Positions 52,201 to 64,000 of a stretch of DNA of 64,000 nucleotides are shown piece by piece. This DNA comes from Cyanoderma ruficeps (lineage: Eukaryota; Chordata; Aves; Passeriformes; Timaliidae): assembly GCA_008694505.1 (NCBI GenBank), contig VZDJ01007755.1, forward strand, positions 1,937,409-2,001,408, given 5' to 3'. The number at the start of each line of letters is the position of its first letter. Within the stretch, counting starts at the first letter, position 1. The notes below the pieces were generated by a model. The model saw only the letters and a list, made by a program, of their open reading frames with translations. It ran no database searches and had not been told where the DNA came from. Made by a program: the position numbers and the translations under genes.

Positions 52201-55200
52201 TGTGGTTCTCTAGAAAAAAATGGGCAGAATCATCAGGAGCCCTGTGTATTCCAGGGTCTGCCTAATTCAGAGGGCTGACACTTCATGGATTTGTTACAGT
52301 GCATCTGGGAAAGAAAAGACAGAAAGAAATAGATAGACACACAAGAAAAAATAAATCCTTTTGCATTGTTGACCAGCCCAATAGTTAAACAAAGCTTGCC
52401 TTTGCATCCCCAAAATCCTTTTTGTTTTATCAATCAAATAAATAAAACCATTTGAGTTCACACTTGGTTGGCATTGACACAGTACTGCTGCTCCAGTATT
52501 AACTGTCCTGGAGCTGCTAATATGAGATTTTGATAAGAAAGATTTGTAGTAGATTTCTTAGCCACTGAAAGACCATTGCATAATGGCCATCTGTATGTGA
52601 AACTGATGCCTATTTTGGGCTTACTTAGAGACAGAGGCCAGACAAAGTGAAAAGGATAAAGGCATATCTATTTAATGAAGGGCCTTCAGGTAAATTAAGG
52701 GCAGATGAAACCTCCTCAAGGGAATATGTCCAAAATGGACGATGGTCACAAGTTTTTTAGACAGATATAAGTTTGATCTATTGCACACCAGGAGTGTGCA
52801 AATTAACTCTTCAATTACAGCTTCAGGTAATGAAATCATATATCCCCCGTTTGCTCCTCCCTCTGATTCACTCTTGTTTATACTTTTTGGGGTCTGAGAC
52901 AGAGAGTGTCCTTGGTTCTCAGGCCAGGAAGGATTGTTTTGTCTGACAAAAATCTGAAGAGAGCTTACTAACACTCTATATGGATTTTAGAGTTATACAC
53001 TAATGCAGTACAGGCTCTGAAAAATATAAAAGCTAAAATCTTAAGGCATCAAGGCATGTCCACTTTGCTCAAATTGGAAAGGGAAAGCAGTGAACAGCAG
53101 CATATCAACACAGCACAGGAAAAGATAGATAGATGGTTTTCAATGGAACATCCATATGATTAAAGATGAGCACATGTATAACATTTGCAAGTCAGAAGCT
53201 CACAGAGGGAAAACAATTATTTTAAAGCTAAGATAGGCCATCCATTCAAGGTTAAGCTTACCTGTCGCAAGGGAAAAAAAAATTGTATGCTATTTTTGCG
53301 ATAGCATTTTTCTCTGTGACAGCATGTCCATTTTTGCTTGTTCATCAAAAATACTTTTTAAAAATTGCAGTTGGTTTTGCATTTTATGTTGATGACTAAT
53401 TTCAAAGATTCATTCTTACACCCCACCTCCCCTCAGAAACAGAAAACTTTCTCTGTTTTTTATACCAGAAGTCCACTTGAGCCCAGCACTGAGTTTTTAA
53501 TGACATTGGTTACAATAGGGAAGAGTGTGTAATATAAGTTTCAGGAAGCAATCTGTATCTTAATACGTTTTCATAATTTACTGGGAATAACACCTTAGGA
53601 GTTTTCTGAGTCTGCATTTAAACATGAACAATGGTATCTGGACCTATCCTCTAGGAACTTATCTTGTCCCTTTGTGAGCCTCAGGGCTTTGGCCTTCTTA
53701 ACATTCTGTCTCAATGAGTTTCATAATTTAACTATGGTTTAGTTCAAAATATTCCTCCTTTGATTTTCTTGAAATGCAGTGCCTAAAATAATTGCATTGA
53801 GTGCATTGTTATTATAGAAAATAATCATCCTCTGTTTGTTTCTCAATACTATTTGTTAATCTTTCAGACCTTTATCAGACTCTCCTATCATATTTTATGG
53901 GAATTCAGAGACTACTCTTTTCCCAGAAGAAGCTCCTACCCTACTTTTCCTCTCACTTTATGGAATTGGTGCATGTTCCTAACCACCCTTGTTTAATGCA
54001 GTGGGGTGCCAGAATGCAGAGAGATGGAAATGTCAAGCTTTGGCATAATTGTGTTTCTTGTTTCTAATTCTTTCTCTACAGTTGTTAATATTAATATGAC
54101 TTACTGCCTTTAAGACCAGTCCTGGACACTAAGGTGGCCAATTCATCTAGCAAATGATGACTCCCAACCTTCTCTCTCGACTGGTCAGATCTAATCTGGA
54201 GCTTTTGTATGGGACCATTCAGGTTGTCTTGTTTGGTACGGACAGTCTTTGAAATGCTTTGAGTTTTTTATCAGCCTTGCTATCAAGAATAAGAGCAAGA
54301 TGAAGGATTGAGGAGTTATCACTCTAGGAACTGGGACAGCAACTCAGCAAAGGGAAGATAGTAAAAAGCTTTTGTCTCAAGCAAAGAGGATATAGGATTG
54401 TTATCTGACTGATCTGTTCTTTTTGAGACCTAAGATGACACATCATTTCGAAAGCACTGTATGATATCAGAATGGGCCTCAATGGCGCATCTGTCCCAAT
54501 CACCCTGAGATGCCATATCATGGCCAAGTGGGTGTGCCAAGACACACCACACTTCTTTCCTGCAATGATTTCCTGCATTCTTGGGCTGACATAGTCAAAG
54601 CTGTTGATCTCTGCGACACACTGTAAGCCTACTTTATTCCTCAGTCATTAGTGGTTTTCTAGGGAGCTGAGGGCAGTTAGAATGATAGGAATGAGGAATA
54701 TTAGTGGGCTGCCTGCTGTATTTTGTAATGTGGGTCTTGGTTATGTCAAACTTGCTTTTTTGTTGTTGTTGTTGTTTTGTTTTGGGTTTTTTTTGTTCAT
54801 AGGAGTGATATTTGAAAATTTCTAAATCACTTGGAACCTCACAGAGGCAATTGCTTTTGACACCTGTGGCTGGAGGCACCACACCTGTTCCCAGTTGTGC
54901 TGGCCATCCTAATGCCACCAGAACCAGCAGGTTGTTTCAGGGCCTGAGCCAGCAGAACTGGCATCAGGCACCATTTGCAATCTCTGCTCTGCCATGTCCC
55001 TAAGGGGTCCCTAATAGAGTCCAAAAGCACAGTACTTTAGTAATACATCATCATGGGGATAAATGTAGAGTCTTTCTTCACTTGAACAATCCCCTATTAT
55101 CTAAAAGCTCCATGTTAAAAAGAAATATTTGTCTTGAAGGAAAAACATTTTACTGTTCCTCATCTGTTTTTACAAATCCACACTTAGTCTGGCAAAGATA

Positions 55201-58200
55201 TCCGCTGTCATTTTAAATGAAAACTGACTGAATGTTACATCAGTTTAAAATTAACTCATACTGCAGTTAGAATTTATTGTAAGGCAGCTGGTTTTTATTC
55301 CTATTTTTTGAAGAGAACATATGGATTATGACAGAACCTATTAAATATCTCTGGAGTGTATCTGGGAAGCTGTGTCATTTTACTCTGAGCTCCATCATTG
55401 AATTTCTGTCTGAACATCTTAGTCTCCTGTAGGCTCCCATCAAGTTACAAGAAGATAGAAACCAGAAGAATGTTTTGTAAGCACGCCTGAAAATAAAACT
55501 GAGTGAATGGCAGTTTTCTTTCTAAGGCTTTGTCTTACTTGTACAGTTGATATTTGAAATAAGTCCAGGCTGTTCCTTTTCTTGCCCCAGTGAAAACAGA
55601 TGAAATGTTCTCACATGAATGTGTGAACTGGGGATCATCAACATTTCACCTCAAATCTGCATTATCTGGTATGATGGATAAGCTGTTACACAGCAGTATC
55701 TTTTGTAGAGATTAATGGCCTGGTTTACCAATGCTTTTATTAGCTTACTTGCTATTCCTAAACTTTATGGCAAATATATTCCTGTCACTTTGTTCATTTT
55801 ATTGTGTTATGGTAGCAGTGTTTTCATATTCAGCAAAGCAAGAGAGCATGAAGACAGAACACAGCTGTCAGCCCATGCCTGCAACGCCCTCCAGCAGTTT
55901 CAGTAAGAGGGTGAGTGAAAATAGCTTGCTCAGTGGAAGCTGGATGGGTGATTCCTAGGCAGGCAATTACCTGGCTGGGAGTTTGTGGAGGAAACTGTGG
56001 TCAATGCCCCTCCTCTCCTGAAAAGTGTGTAGGATCTTTAGCGACCACAATGGTCAAGTTTTCAGGGTTTAGTTTAATTATGGGGAGACACTCTGTACCA
56101 TTAACACCGAGGGGAAAGGAGGGGTAGAGTTTGGTATGTAGTGTGTGTGTGTGTGTTTTAAATGCCATTTGATAGCCTTTAAAAGCTCTATGCTGGAGCA
56201 GCTCAGATGCTTTCTTGTTTAGAAAACTTATGAAGCAGAAATTCTGTTGAAAGAAACTGCACTAGAATACATTAAGATCTTTCATTTGTTGGCAGCTGAC
56301 ATGAATCTTACTGGTGTTTACAAAGAAGAAAATGTAATATTTCATTTTATTAAATTGCAGAATTAGTCTTGTTGCACTGTTGTAAACTTCTCAAGTGTTT
56401 CACTCTGCTTTGTTTTAAAGTATGCCTTGTGTTACTACCTGGTAATTAAGGCACTGATTCTGTAAACAATGTCCCTGTGAGTTGCTGCTGCCCTCCTTGT
56501 CTGTACATTTTAAACACAACATCTGCTGACACTAAAGGCAAATATTCATTATTATGAACTGTATGGGTTTTGACGTATAAGAATTTATAGAATCCTTCGT
56601 GAATGTGAGAAAAAAAACAGAATTTGACCATTATGTTCAAAGATATTTTCAAAATTGGCAGTAAAAAGCATTTTCAGACATAACAACAGGAGCCCTTTTA
56701 TTTTATGTTTCCAACAATAAATGCAATATTTCTGAAGAAAAAGGTATTTTTCCAGCATTGACTTTCAGCAGAACAAATTACCAATTCGTCTTAAGAAAAG
56801 AGATGCTTAAAGAAATACAAAGCAGTTAGAAGGAAATTAGACTATTTGAATACATGAAGATTCTCTTAAGGTGAAGCATTAATGAAAAATTTCATGACAC
56901 TGACCTATCAACAACCACCTTTAGCACTGATCACACATTTGTGACTTGAACTGGATACAAAAATCAGACTACTGCTGACAAATCCAATTAATTTTGTGAT
57001 CACAGAAAAGTAGCATATCTTTCTGGCACAACTTTAACTTGCAAGCAAGAAGGCAGAGAGGCAGCACGTCTGGAAACTTTTAAAAATACAGCACTGCTGC
57101 AGATCTACAAAGTAGGAATAATTCTTAAAGTTGCACGAAGAATAGCTGTAGAAAAAGCTTTCCAAGGGAAAAAAAAGAATGAATGTAGGAATGATAGTCT
57201 AGGAAACTGGTGTGCTAAAAAGGCATAAGGCTCCAGTGTACTAACCAATCCATAGTCAGTGAAATTTATGTGGTGGGAAGAAGTCTGTAAATTGCACTAT
57301 TCACTTTTAAGGTTGTACAGTTCAGAGTACTGTTCATATTGTTTCAATATTTAACTGTGGTGAAAATAACTTTTCTTTGTTTTATCTTCATAGGAAGCTT
57401 ATTTTCCACAGAGATTCCAAAAGTCAGTTTTATCCTCAAAATATTTCTTACTGTGCATCTTTTTTCTCCAATATAAGTGATTCAGTGGTTTGAATAAAGG
57501 CCCAACAGACTGAGTTTCACCATGAATACAGCAGTCGGTGATCCCCTCCACACATGACCAGGAGATGGAAAAGGACCAAACTTTTTATAATTATAAATCA
57601 TATGGCCTCTCTGGAGAGGCAAGGGAACCACTGCATTGTAGAAGAGCGAAATTCAAGGGATTTCTATACTGCATGAGATACAAAAGGGTAAAGGAAGTGC
57701 TTCACTTTGCATTTTGCAGTACTACAAACACATTCTGTGTTGTCCACAGTAGCACATCTGCTCTCCCACAGCCTTCAGTAACAGACCAATTTCCTCTCAA
57801 GTCTTGCTGTAGTGGAAAGACAAAGACTCTTTGTAGTCAAAATAAAAAAGCAAAGGTAACATATTTCAGCAGTTATGTTTTTAATAAATCCAAAAGAGCT
57901 AAAATATTTTAGTAGGACAACATCAAGTATTCCAACCACTAAATGCATCTCCAGTCCAAGATCACTTGGGTTTCTTGCAGTCAGCTCACCTTGTTCCTTC
58001 TTCCATGAGGAGAGCATCCTCCACTATGTGAGAGTGAAGGAAACTTTAGAAAAACAAGGGGAAAACCATATCACTGCTCTCCTGAACTGCCTTTGGACTA
58101 ATACAAAATAGAGTTTTGAAAATTTCCTTTGTTTCATCCAAGAATATAGTCCAGTCATAGTCTTGCCCATTCTCTACAACTTGTCTTTCATAAGTATTTT

Positions 58201-58304
58201 AATTTATGGGCATGCAAAGAGAGAAATAGAAAAAGATTGGATGGATTCCATTAGAATATGAATGAAGGAACATTTTATTTCCCCAGTAAAAGTAAATTCA
58301 TTCT
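46266..58304. other. Unique noncoding DNA
   Basis: No gene was recognised. Minor repeats are a TTG run (about 54760-54777) and a (GT)8 run (56141-56156). The 54840-55010 stretch is GC-richer without an identified family. A possible ancient-repeat block lies at 56029-56095. The 145-codon plus frame at 49082-49519 has no recognisable domain. An octamer-like ATTTGCAT occurs in a candidate conserved stretch near 47990-48110. Confidence 0.5.
56029..56095. repeat. Possible ancient vertebrate repeat remnant
   Basis: The sequence GTAGGATCTTTAGCGACCAC, followed by GGTCAAGTTTTCAGGG and a diverged tail, resembles a block (GGATCTTTAATGACCACA...GTCAGGACCTCGGTTTTACG) that I remember as recurring in many vertebrate genomes, but I cannot name its family reliably. 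The match is gapped and partial. It could be a coincidental similarity. Confidence 0.3.
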
Positions 58305-58999
58305 CATAGAATCATGGAATGTTTTTGGTTGTCAGGGACCTTTAAAGATCATCTAGTTCCAATTCCTTACCCACGGGCAGTGATGTCTTTCACTAGACCA
58401 GTTTACTTAGAGCTTCATTCACCCTACTCTTGAACACTTCCAGGGGTGGGGCATCCACAGTTTATATCTAATTGAAACCTACTGTCTTCCACTTTGAAGC
58501 CATCCTCCCCTTGTCCTGTCACTATGTCCTTGTAAAAAGTCCCTCTCCATCTTTCTTGTAGGCTCCCTTTCAGGTACTGGAAGGGCCATTTAGGCTACCC
58601 CAAAGCCTTCTCTTCTCCAGGCTGAGCAATCCCAATTCCCTCAGCTTTTCCTTGTATGAGAGGTGCTTCATCCTTCTAAGCATCTTGGTGTCCCCTCTGT
58701 GGACTGGCTACAGCTGGTCCATGTCCTTGACCTGCTGGCCACACGGCACTTGACAAAGCCCAGGACATGGATGGGTTTCTGGGCTGCAAGTGCACATGGC
58801 TGGCTCCTGTCCAGTCTCTCACCTGCCAGCACTTCCAAGGGCTGCTCTTGATCTGTTACCCCCAGCCTGTTTTGAGACCAGGGCTGCCTTGACCCAGGTG
58901 CAGCACTTTGCAGTTGGTTTTATTCAACCTCGTGTGATTTCCATGGGCCTGCTTCTCAAGCTTGTCCAGTTTCCTTTGGATGGCATCCCATCCTTTAGG
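58305..58999 (-). mobile_element. CR1 LINE, 5'-truncated copy (about 0.7 kb)
   Basis: The left end, CATAGAATCATGGAATG, is the reverse complement of the CR1 tail. The blocks then follow in the expected order: GGGACCTTTAAAGATCATCT, TTGAACACTTCCAGGG, CTCCCCTTGTCCTGTCACTA, TCTCCATCTTTCTTGTAGGC, CTTCTCTTCTCCAGGCTGAG, GTATGAGAGGTGCTTCATCC, GACCTGCTGGCCACACGGCA, TTTCTGGGCTGCAAGTGCAC, and GATGGCATCCCATCC at the right end. The right end stops inside the C-terminal part of ORF2 (the segment after the RT palm). It is moderately diverged with small indels and inactive. Plus-strand open frames at 58663-59035 are antisense to it and not genes. Confidence 0.95.
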
Positions 59000-61900
59000 T
59001 ATGTTCTCATTAAATTACACTCTAAATTGCTTTAACTCACCCCTTTGCAGTGCAATTTTGGAGAAATTGGTATTAGTGTAGAGACACATTTTAAATTTTT
59101 TTTGTTTGGCAGCTGTGAATAAGATGAGAATATGACTGTGCAAGACAGACATGTGACTATCAGTTTCTGAGGCTGTTCTTAATTTTCTTTTTAATAAAAT
59201 GTTTTCTTAGACGCAGAATGAAATTCAGCCTTGGTGTAGCACAAGTGCCAAAATTAACAAATTGAGCTGCAGATGATAATTGTTCTTTTTGTGGGTCCCT
59301 ATGAATCTACTATATTTGAGGTTCCCTTCCCCACTGCAGCTTTAGAGCCGTAGATGGATATTCTCCTAACAGTGGTGTGTTTATTAGATGCAGTCTGTCA
59401 CTGTCTGTTCCCTACCTGTAGATTATTCTGGATCTCAGGAACTTCTCTGAATAGTGGTTGTGAATAGGGAAAACAGATATTTTGCTTGTAGACCGTATTA
59501 CACAAATTATTCTCTTTTTTAGGCATGGTGGATGTTTAAAAAGGGTATCAATTGGCCTCTTAGGTGTTTTCATCTCAATCCAATGCTAAGTTTAGCTGTT
59601 GTACTTGCTAATTCTCAGGGCAAAATCTCATTTGTTCCACAAGACTCTTTTTCTTGTTTGACATGTGTTCTCCAGTGGGAATTCCATCACCCTTTGATTT
59701 AATTCTTCCAGATGTTTCATGCATCCTATTAAGAGCCTCTTCAAAGAAAGAATAGTCACTGGTCTAGAAAGCAGTTGCATTTTCATTGTTCCAGGGAAGG
59801 CAATAATTTTGTGCTAGGAAACAGGAGCAAAAAAAGTGTATGGGTAGTTGAACATATATGTGTCTATATGTACATATATAAATCAGTAATGAAGAACTCC
59901 CTAAAATCTTGTCAGTTAAACCCAATGGAAATATACTACATTTAAGCAGTAAATACATACATAAAAAAATACATTCTATCTGAAGGTAACAGTATCCTTG
60001 GGAATGGAAGATTTAGGGCTTTTAACTTCTCCCCTTTCCACATAATGATTTGCTTTGTGTTTATAAAGGGGTGTTGTTACAAAGAGGGGTAGTTTATTGC
60101 ACCTGAAAGCCATAATGCCCTCATGAAAGACTGTAACTAAATAGACATTTGTAGAACAGATTTTACATTTTGGTACTTAAAGCATTGTTATACTTCAAAT
60201 AAGAAAAGTCAAAAGCATGGCTGAATCTTTGTGCTCACTCAGAGCTTAAATGTTGCTTGTATAGCAATTATTTTGTGAATGTTTCCATATTGGCTATTTG
60301 CACTACTTTCTGTAAGCAAATTCACTTCACACACCATTCCACTCCTATATTAATGCTTTTTCATCATTGCCATAAAACTATTCTTTAGGGATCATTACCT
60401 TTTTTTAATTAATTCATGACTTAGGTTTGGGAGCAAGGGTTAATTAGCTTTGTTTTTCAGCACTTTTGACCGAATGTTGTGCCTTTCCTGTTGTTCTAAA
60501 GAAAAATAACAGCCTAATTTCTCATCCTAAATGTTAAAGAGTACATCCAACTAACACTCTTTCATAATTCACTAGACTACACAAGTTCAAATCACTGGGT
60601 TATCAATTAATTCTTCTTCAAGAGCCTCTTCAGTTCCAGCTACTTGTCTTTTCAGGTATCCTGGAAAGGCACAAACGTCAGCAAATGCCAAAATTTCTGG
60701 TAGAAATTTATATAATGATAACCAGCTAAAAAGTACTTTTCTTTTGTCTCAAAAAAAAAAGGCACTAAACCAGGAAAATATTTGATATCATAAGCTGTGT
60801 CACAAAGTCCTGTACCTTTCCAATTTCAGCTCTCTATCTCCAATAATTTCTCTTCAGATAATTTATGACAAAATAATATGTCCTGTATAATAGGACAGAT
60901 TTTGCTGTCCTGGAGTTTCACCAATAAATCAGGTGAAATTGCACTGATTGCAGGCGATTACAATTGGAGATTACAATTAGTCTGGTGCAGCATTCCTTCT
61001 GACCTGACTATTGTAAGAGCAGAAAATATTCCTTCACTGACACACGGTACTATGAGAGGGACCTGACCTGTAATGGTTGTAGGAAAAATGTGCTGGACCA
61101 GCTGTGCTCAGCCTCCGTGCTGCTATGCACGGGTCACCTGGATCTTGTCCTTTGGGTTGCAAAGAGGACCCACCTACCCATTAGCCATGTAAGAAGATCT
61201 AGAGCTGAGAATGTTGAGTTTCCTAAACCAGAAGAATCACTCTCAAACCCAAAATATCTGTGGAAGAACATCAGGGCCACATTTTTATTTTTTTTTAACC
61301 TTTAGTGCCATAAATGTGTTGAAAATTGAACTTGATAATTTTTGCTCAATGTTGTCTAAAAGGCATTTATCAACATCTCTGTGAGCTTCATGTTTTGAAT
61401 ATAAATCTTTCTGAAATGGAGTATATGTGCCAGACATATATTTGTCCCTGTAGAAATAGAGCAGAAAGAAATACTTGGATTTAACTCATTTGAAAGAGTC
61501 TTCCCAAGACAGCAGCTAGACACAGCATCTTCAGACAATCACATCTAAGACAATGTTCCCAGGTCTTACAGAAACTGCAGCAGCAACTGACCCTACAAAT
61601 ATCATCATTTTTTTCCCACCTTAGTTGTTGAAAGATCTCCAGTTTCTTTTCCCTTACAATTTCTTTTTGACAAAAGTGGAAATATTTTAGAAAATCTGGG
61701 TGAGTCCATCCTGTGTCAGCAATAAGTCAAGGTTTTGGCTTGACAATTATTGACTTAGGTACAGGAGGAGATGACTGAAACCTTCCATGTGTGACTGGCA
61801 GTTAGGTTGTTATGGATTATTAGGCTCACAAAAACAACTAGATCACAATCTGTAATTACTTGCACGTGGCAACAGGGACCTTTTTAGTCTCTAATACTAG

Positions 61901-64000
61901 AACATAATGCAATCCAATGGCTACAGGTGGGACTAAAATTACTTTTTAAGTGTGTAATTGCTCCCTGAAGAAAAATAATTCCTTATGGCCTTTGTCACTT
62001 GAAGCCTTTCAGCTGAACATCTTTCCCCTTCAGTCACAAGTTACTGAGTTTGATAATGTTCACTAATTTTGCTGCTGATCTGATCACTATCAATAAGGGT
62101 GACACAAGAAAATCAAGTCTTTAACAGGAAATAATGAAAGCTTGTGATCTGGAGAGCTCTTCCAAATAGGCTGGGTGAACACAACAGGGACATTTCATGT
62201 CCCTCCTTAACATGAAATACATGGATGCAACCCATATTCTCATTGCCTTATCTGAAGTCAAGTTCACCCTTAAGTCTTTCAAAATATATCCTGTGTTCAC
62301 AGAATATGCATGTTTGTATGAGTTGTTTATCTCCTCGGGTTTAAAAAGGTGTAAGGTACTGCATTAGGGTAAATAATGTCGATCTTTAGTTCCAATGTTT
62401 TTATCTCTTTCCCAAAATAAGAGGGTCAATAGTGATTAGGGGTGGTGTAGATGTGAGGATCCAAGTATTTTATTGAGGCACAGTCTGTAATTAGTTCTTC
62501 TTATTTACCTTGCTTCACATTCACCCTTCAAGTCTTACCCCTAACGATGCTGTCATTATTTAGCTCTTAGGAAATCAATGTGATACACTTTGGAACACAA
62601 ACATCTCTGAATTATTTGAAATACTATTACTTACATCTTATCTGTGTCCTGAGGGCCAAACCGTATTTGGGTTCCACTTTAACAGAATAGAACTTTTCTT
62701 AAGGAGGCGTGTGTTAGGCTAAATGTTGAGTGAGTGTAACACATGCGGGTAAGGGTAAGATGGAAGGCAGAAGCCCGTAAGAGGAGAATGTTCCTAGGTA
62801 GAAATGAAGGAAGTTGTATCTCTTACATGAATGGGGGTTTCTTTCTTGAGAAGGAAGAGCAGATCAGTAGCAGTGGTCCCCAGCCATCACCTGCACCATA
62901 TGTTCTCAAGGCAGTGACTCCTGACTGCTTTTTTTTGTTAGCAGAGGTTTTATTCCAGCTTGGAAAGAGGAGGGATGAACCAGTATGAACTGAGTAGGGG
63001 GTAAAATGAGTGACAGAAGGATTCAGCAGTAATTCTGCATTTCCTTGATTTTGTCAGTTTAAAGTTGACCTCTTAACATTAATGTAGATTTTGTCATTTA
63101 TTTTTTATGCCTGGTGTATCTACCTTAATACAGGGACAACAGTTCATGCTGAGTGTTTTATACATAATTTATATCCAATACTAAAACCCTTTGTACTGCT
63201 TTAAGGGGTTATAAATTCAGTGCAGCCCAATGGATATGTTAATGCAAAACTCCTGGCCTACACATTTTACTTGATGTGAATTGCCTATGATTTTCCACCC
63301 TAGACATTTTGCCAGCAATATACATAAAAAAAAGAGTTACAGAATGTATCAATGAACAATAATAAAAGCTACCTTCTTGGGAATACTCACATCTCTAATA
63401 ATAATTATCCAACAACATTTGGATCAGATATTCATTGTTCACATTATTTTATTATCCACAAAGCAATGCTATTTCCAAGACTTGTACACCATCCAAAGTT
63501 GTGGTTCTAGAGAAGTGTAACAACGCTATATCCAATTTTATTGTGCTCCATTCATATCAAGTTAATGAAATACTGAGAGTTCTATTTTTTCTTGTTTGTT
63601 TACACTTTGGCTAAGACGAGATAAACTCACTATTATGATACTTAAAAGTCCTCCTAAGTGTATTACATTGTGCTCTGTGAAATTAATACTACAAAATACA
63701 TCCACTCCATCCTTACTGCTGTATTTATTATCGGCCCTTCTATCTCCACACAATGACATTAGTGGTTAAGATGCTTCCTAGATGCGACAAGCAGAGTCCA
63801 TTCCCACCAGAACTTGAACATTTTGGGAACTATTCTACAGATTGTGCCCCTTATAATTTTTGGGTTTCACAGCTTGCAGGACTAAATATTAAATTATGAT
63901 GTGACATAACAAAATAGGGAGAGAAAAGTAGGGGAAAAAGCATGTGCAGAGCCAAGACAGAGCAGTGTATTCTATTTAAAGGAGCTGTATTTTCAAGTTT
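59000..64000. other. Unique AT-rich noncoding DNA
   Basis: No gene or repeat family was recognised. GATTACAATT occurs twice, 16 bp apart, near 60955-60980. Open frames (for example 60878-61066, 61090-61305 and 62743-62988 plus) are short and without domains. Confidence 0.55.

Noticed and set aside
58663..59035. Plus-strand open frames of 62 and 81 codons
   Set aside because: They are antisense to the CR1 copy; the sequence is accounted for by CR1.
1..64000. tRNA, rRNA, CRISPR or prokaryotic features
   Set aside because: No A-box/B-box tRNA pattern, rRNA core sequence or spaced direct-repeat array was seen. The window is vertebrate, so operon-type features do not apply.

Overview
This window looks like a stretch of a bird nuclear genome. 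The evidence is the repeats: several copies of the CR1 (chicken repeat 1) LINE carrying its characteristic 3' end, and three LTRs. Two of those LTRs match avian endogenous retrovirus LTR families that I recognise from memory. The rest is AT-rich, low-CpG, single-copy-looking DNA with scattered microsatellites, as expected of a large intergenic region or intron. There are no operons, CRISPR arrays, RNA genes or other prokaryotic features. Nearly all open frames are short chance runs, and several lie inside LTRs or microsatellites.

Layout: 1-2390 unique DNA; 2397-3004 a solo LTR on the minus strand with a perfect 6-bp target-site duplication; 3011-12550 unique DNA; 12555-12614 a CR1 3'-end scrap (plus strand); 12615-17494 unique DNA with two short tandem duplications and a candidate conserved element; 17495-17866 a CR1 3' end (minus); 17985 to about 20345 a second, much longer and decayed CR1 (minus) that still shows its endonuclease/reverse-transcriptase region and 3' UTR; 20346-22258 unique DNA; 22259-22413 a possible coding exon on the minus strand; about 23717-24539 an ERVL-like LTR (plus); 24541-45805 unique DNA with microsatellites, a hairpin and one unusually long open frame; 45806 to about 46265 another ERV LTR (minus) interrupted by a perfect (TTGG)20 microsatellite; then unique DNA to 58304; 58305-58999 a CR1 copy (minus); and unique DNA to 64000.

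No complete gene can be supported. The best protein-coding candidate is the 22259-22413 segment, which has an acceptor-like site followed by 50 open codons with protein-like composition. I do not recognise the protein. I found no previously undescribed biological system. The most informative points are the intact solo LTR with its duplicated target, the (TTGG)n expansion inside an LTR, the 2.36-kb CR1 fossil and the candidate exon. Family matches for repeats are from memory, not from a search.
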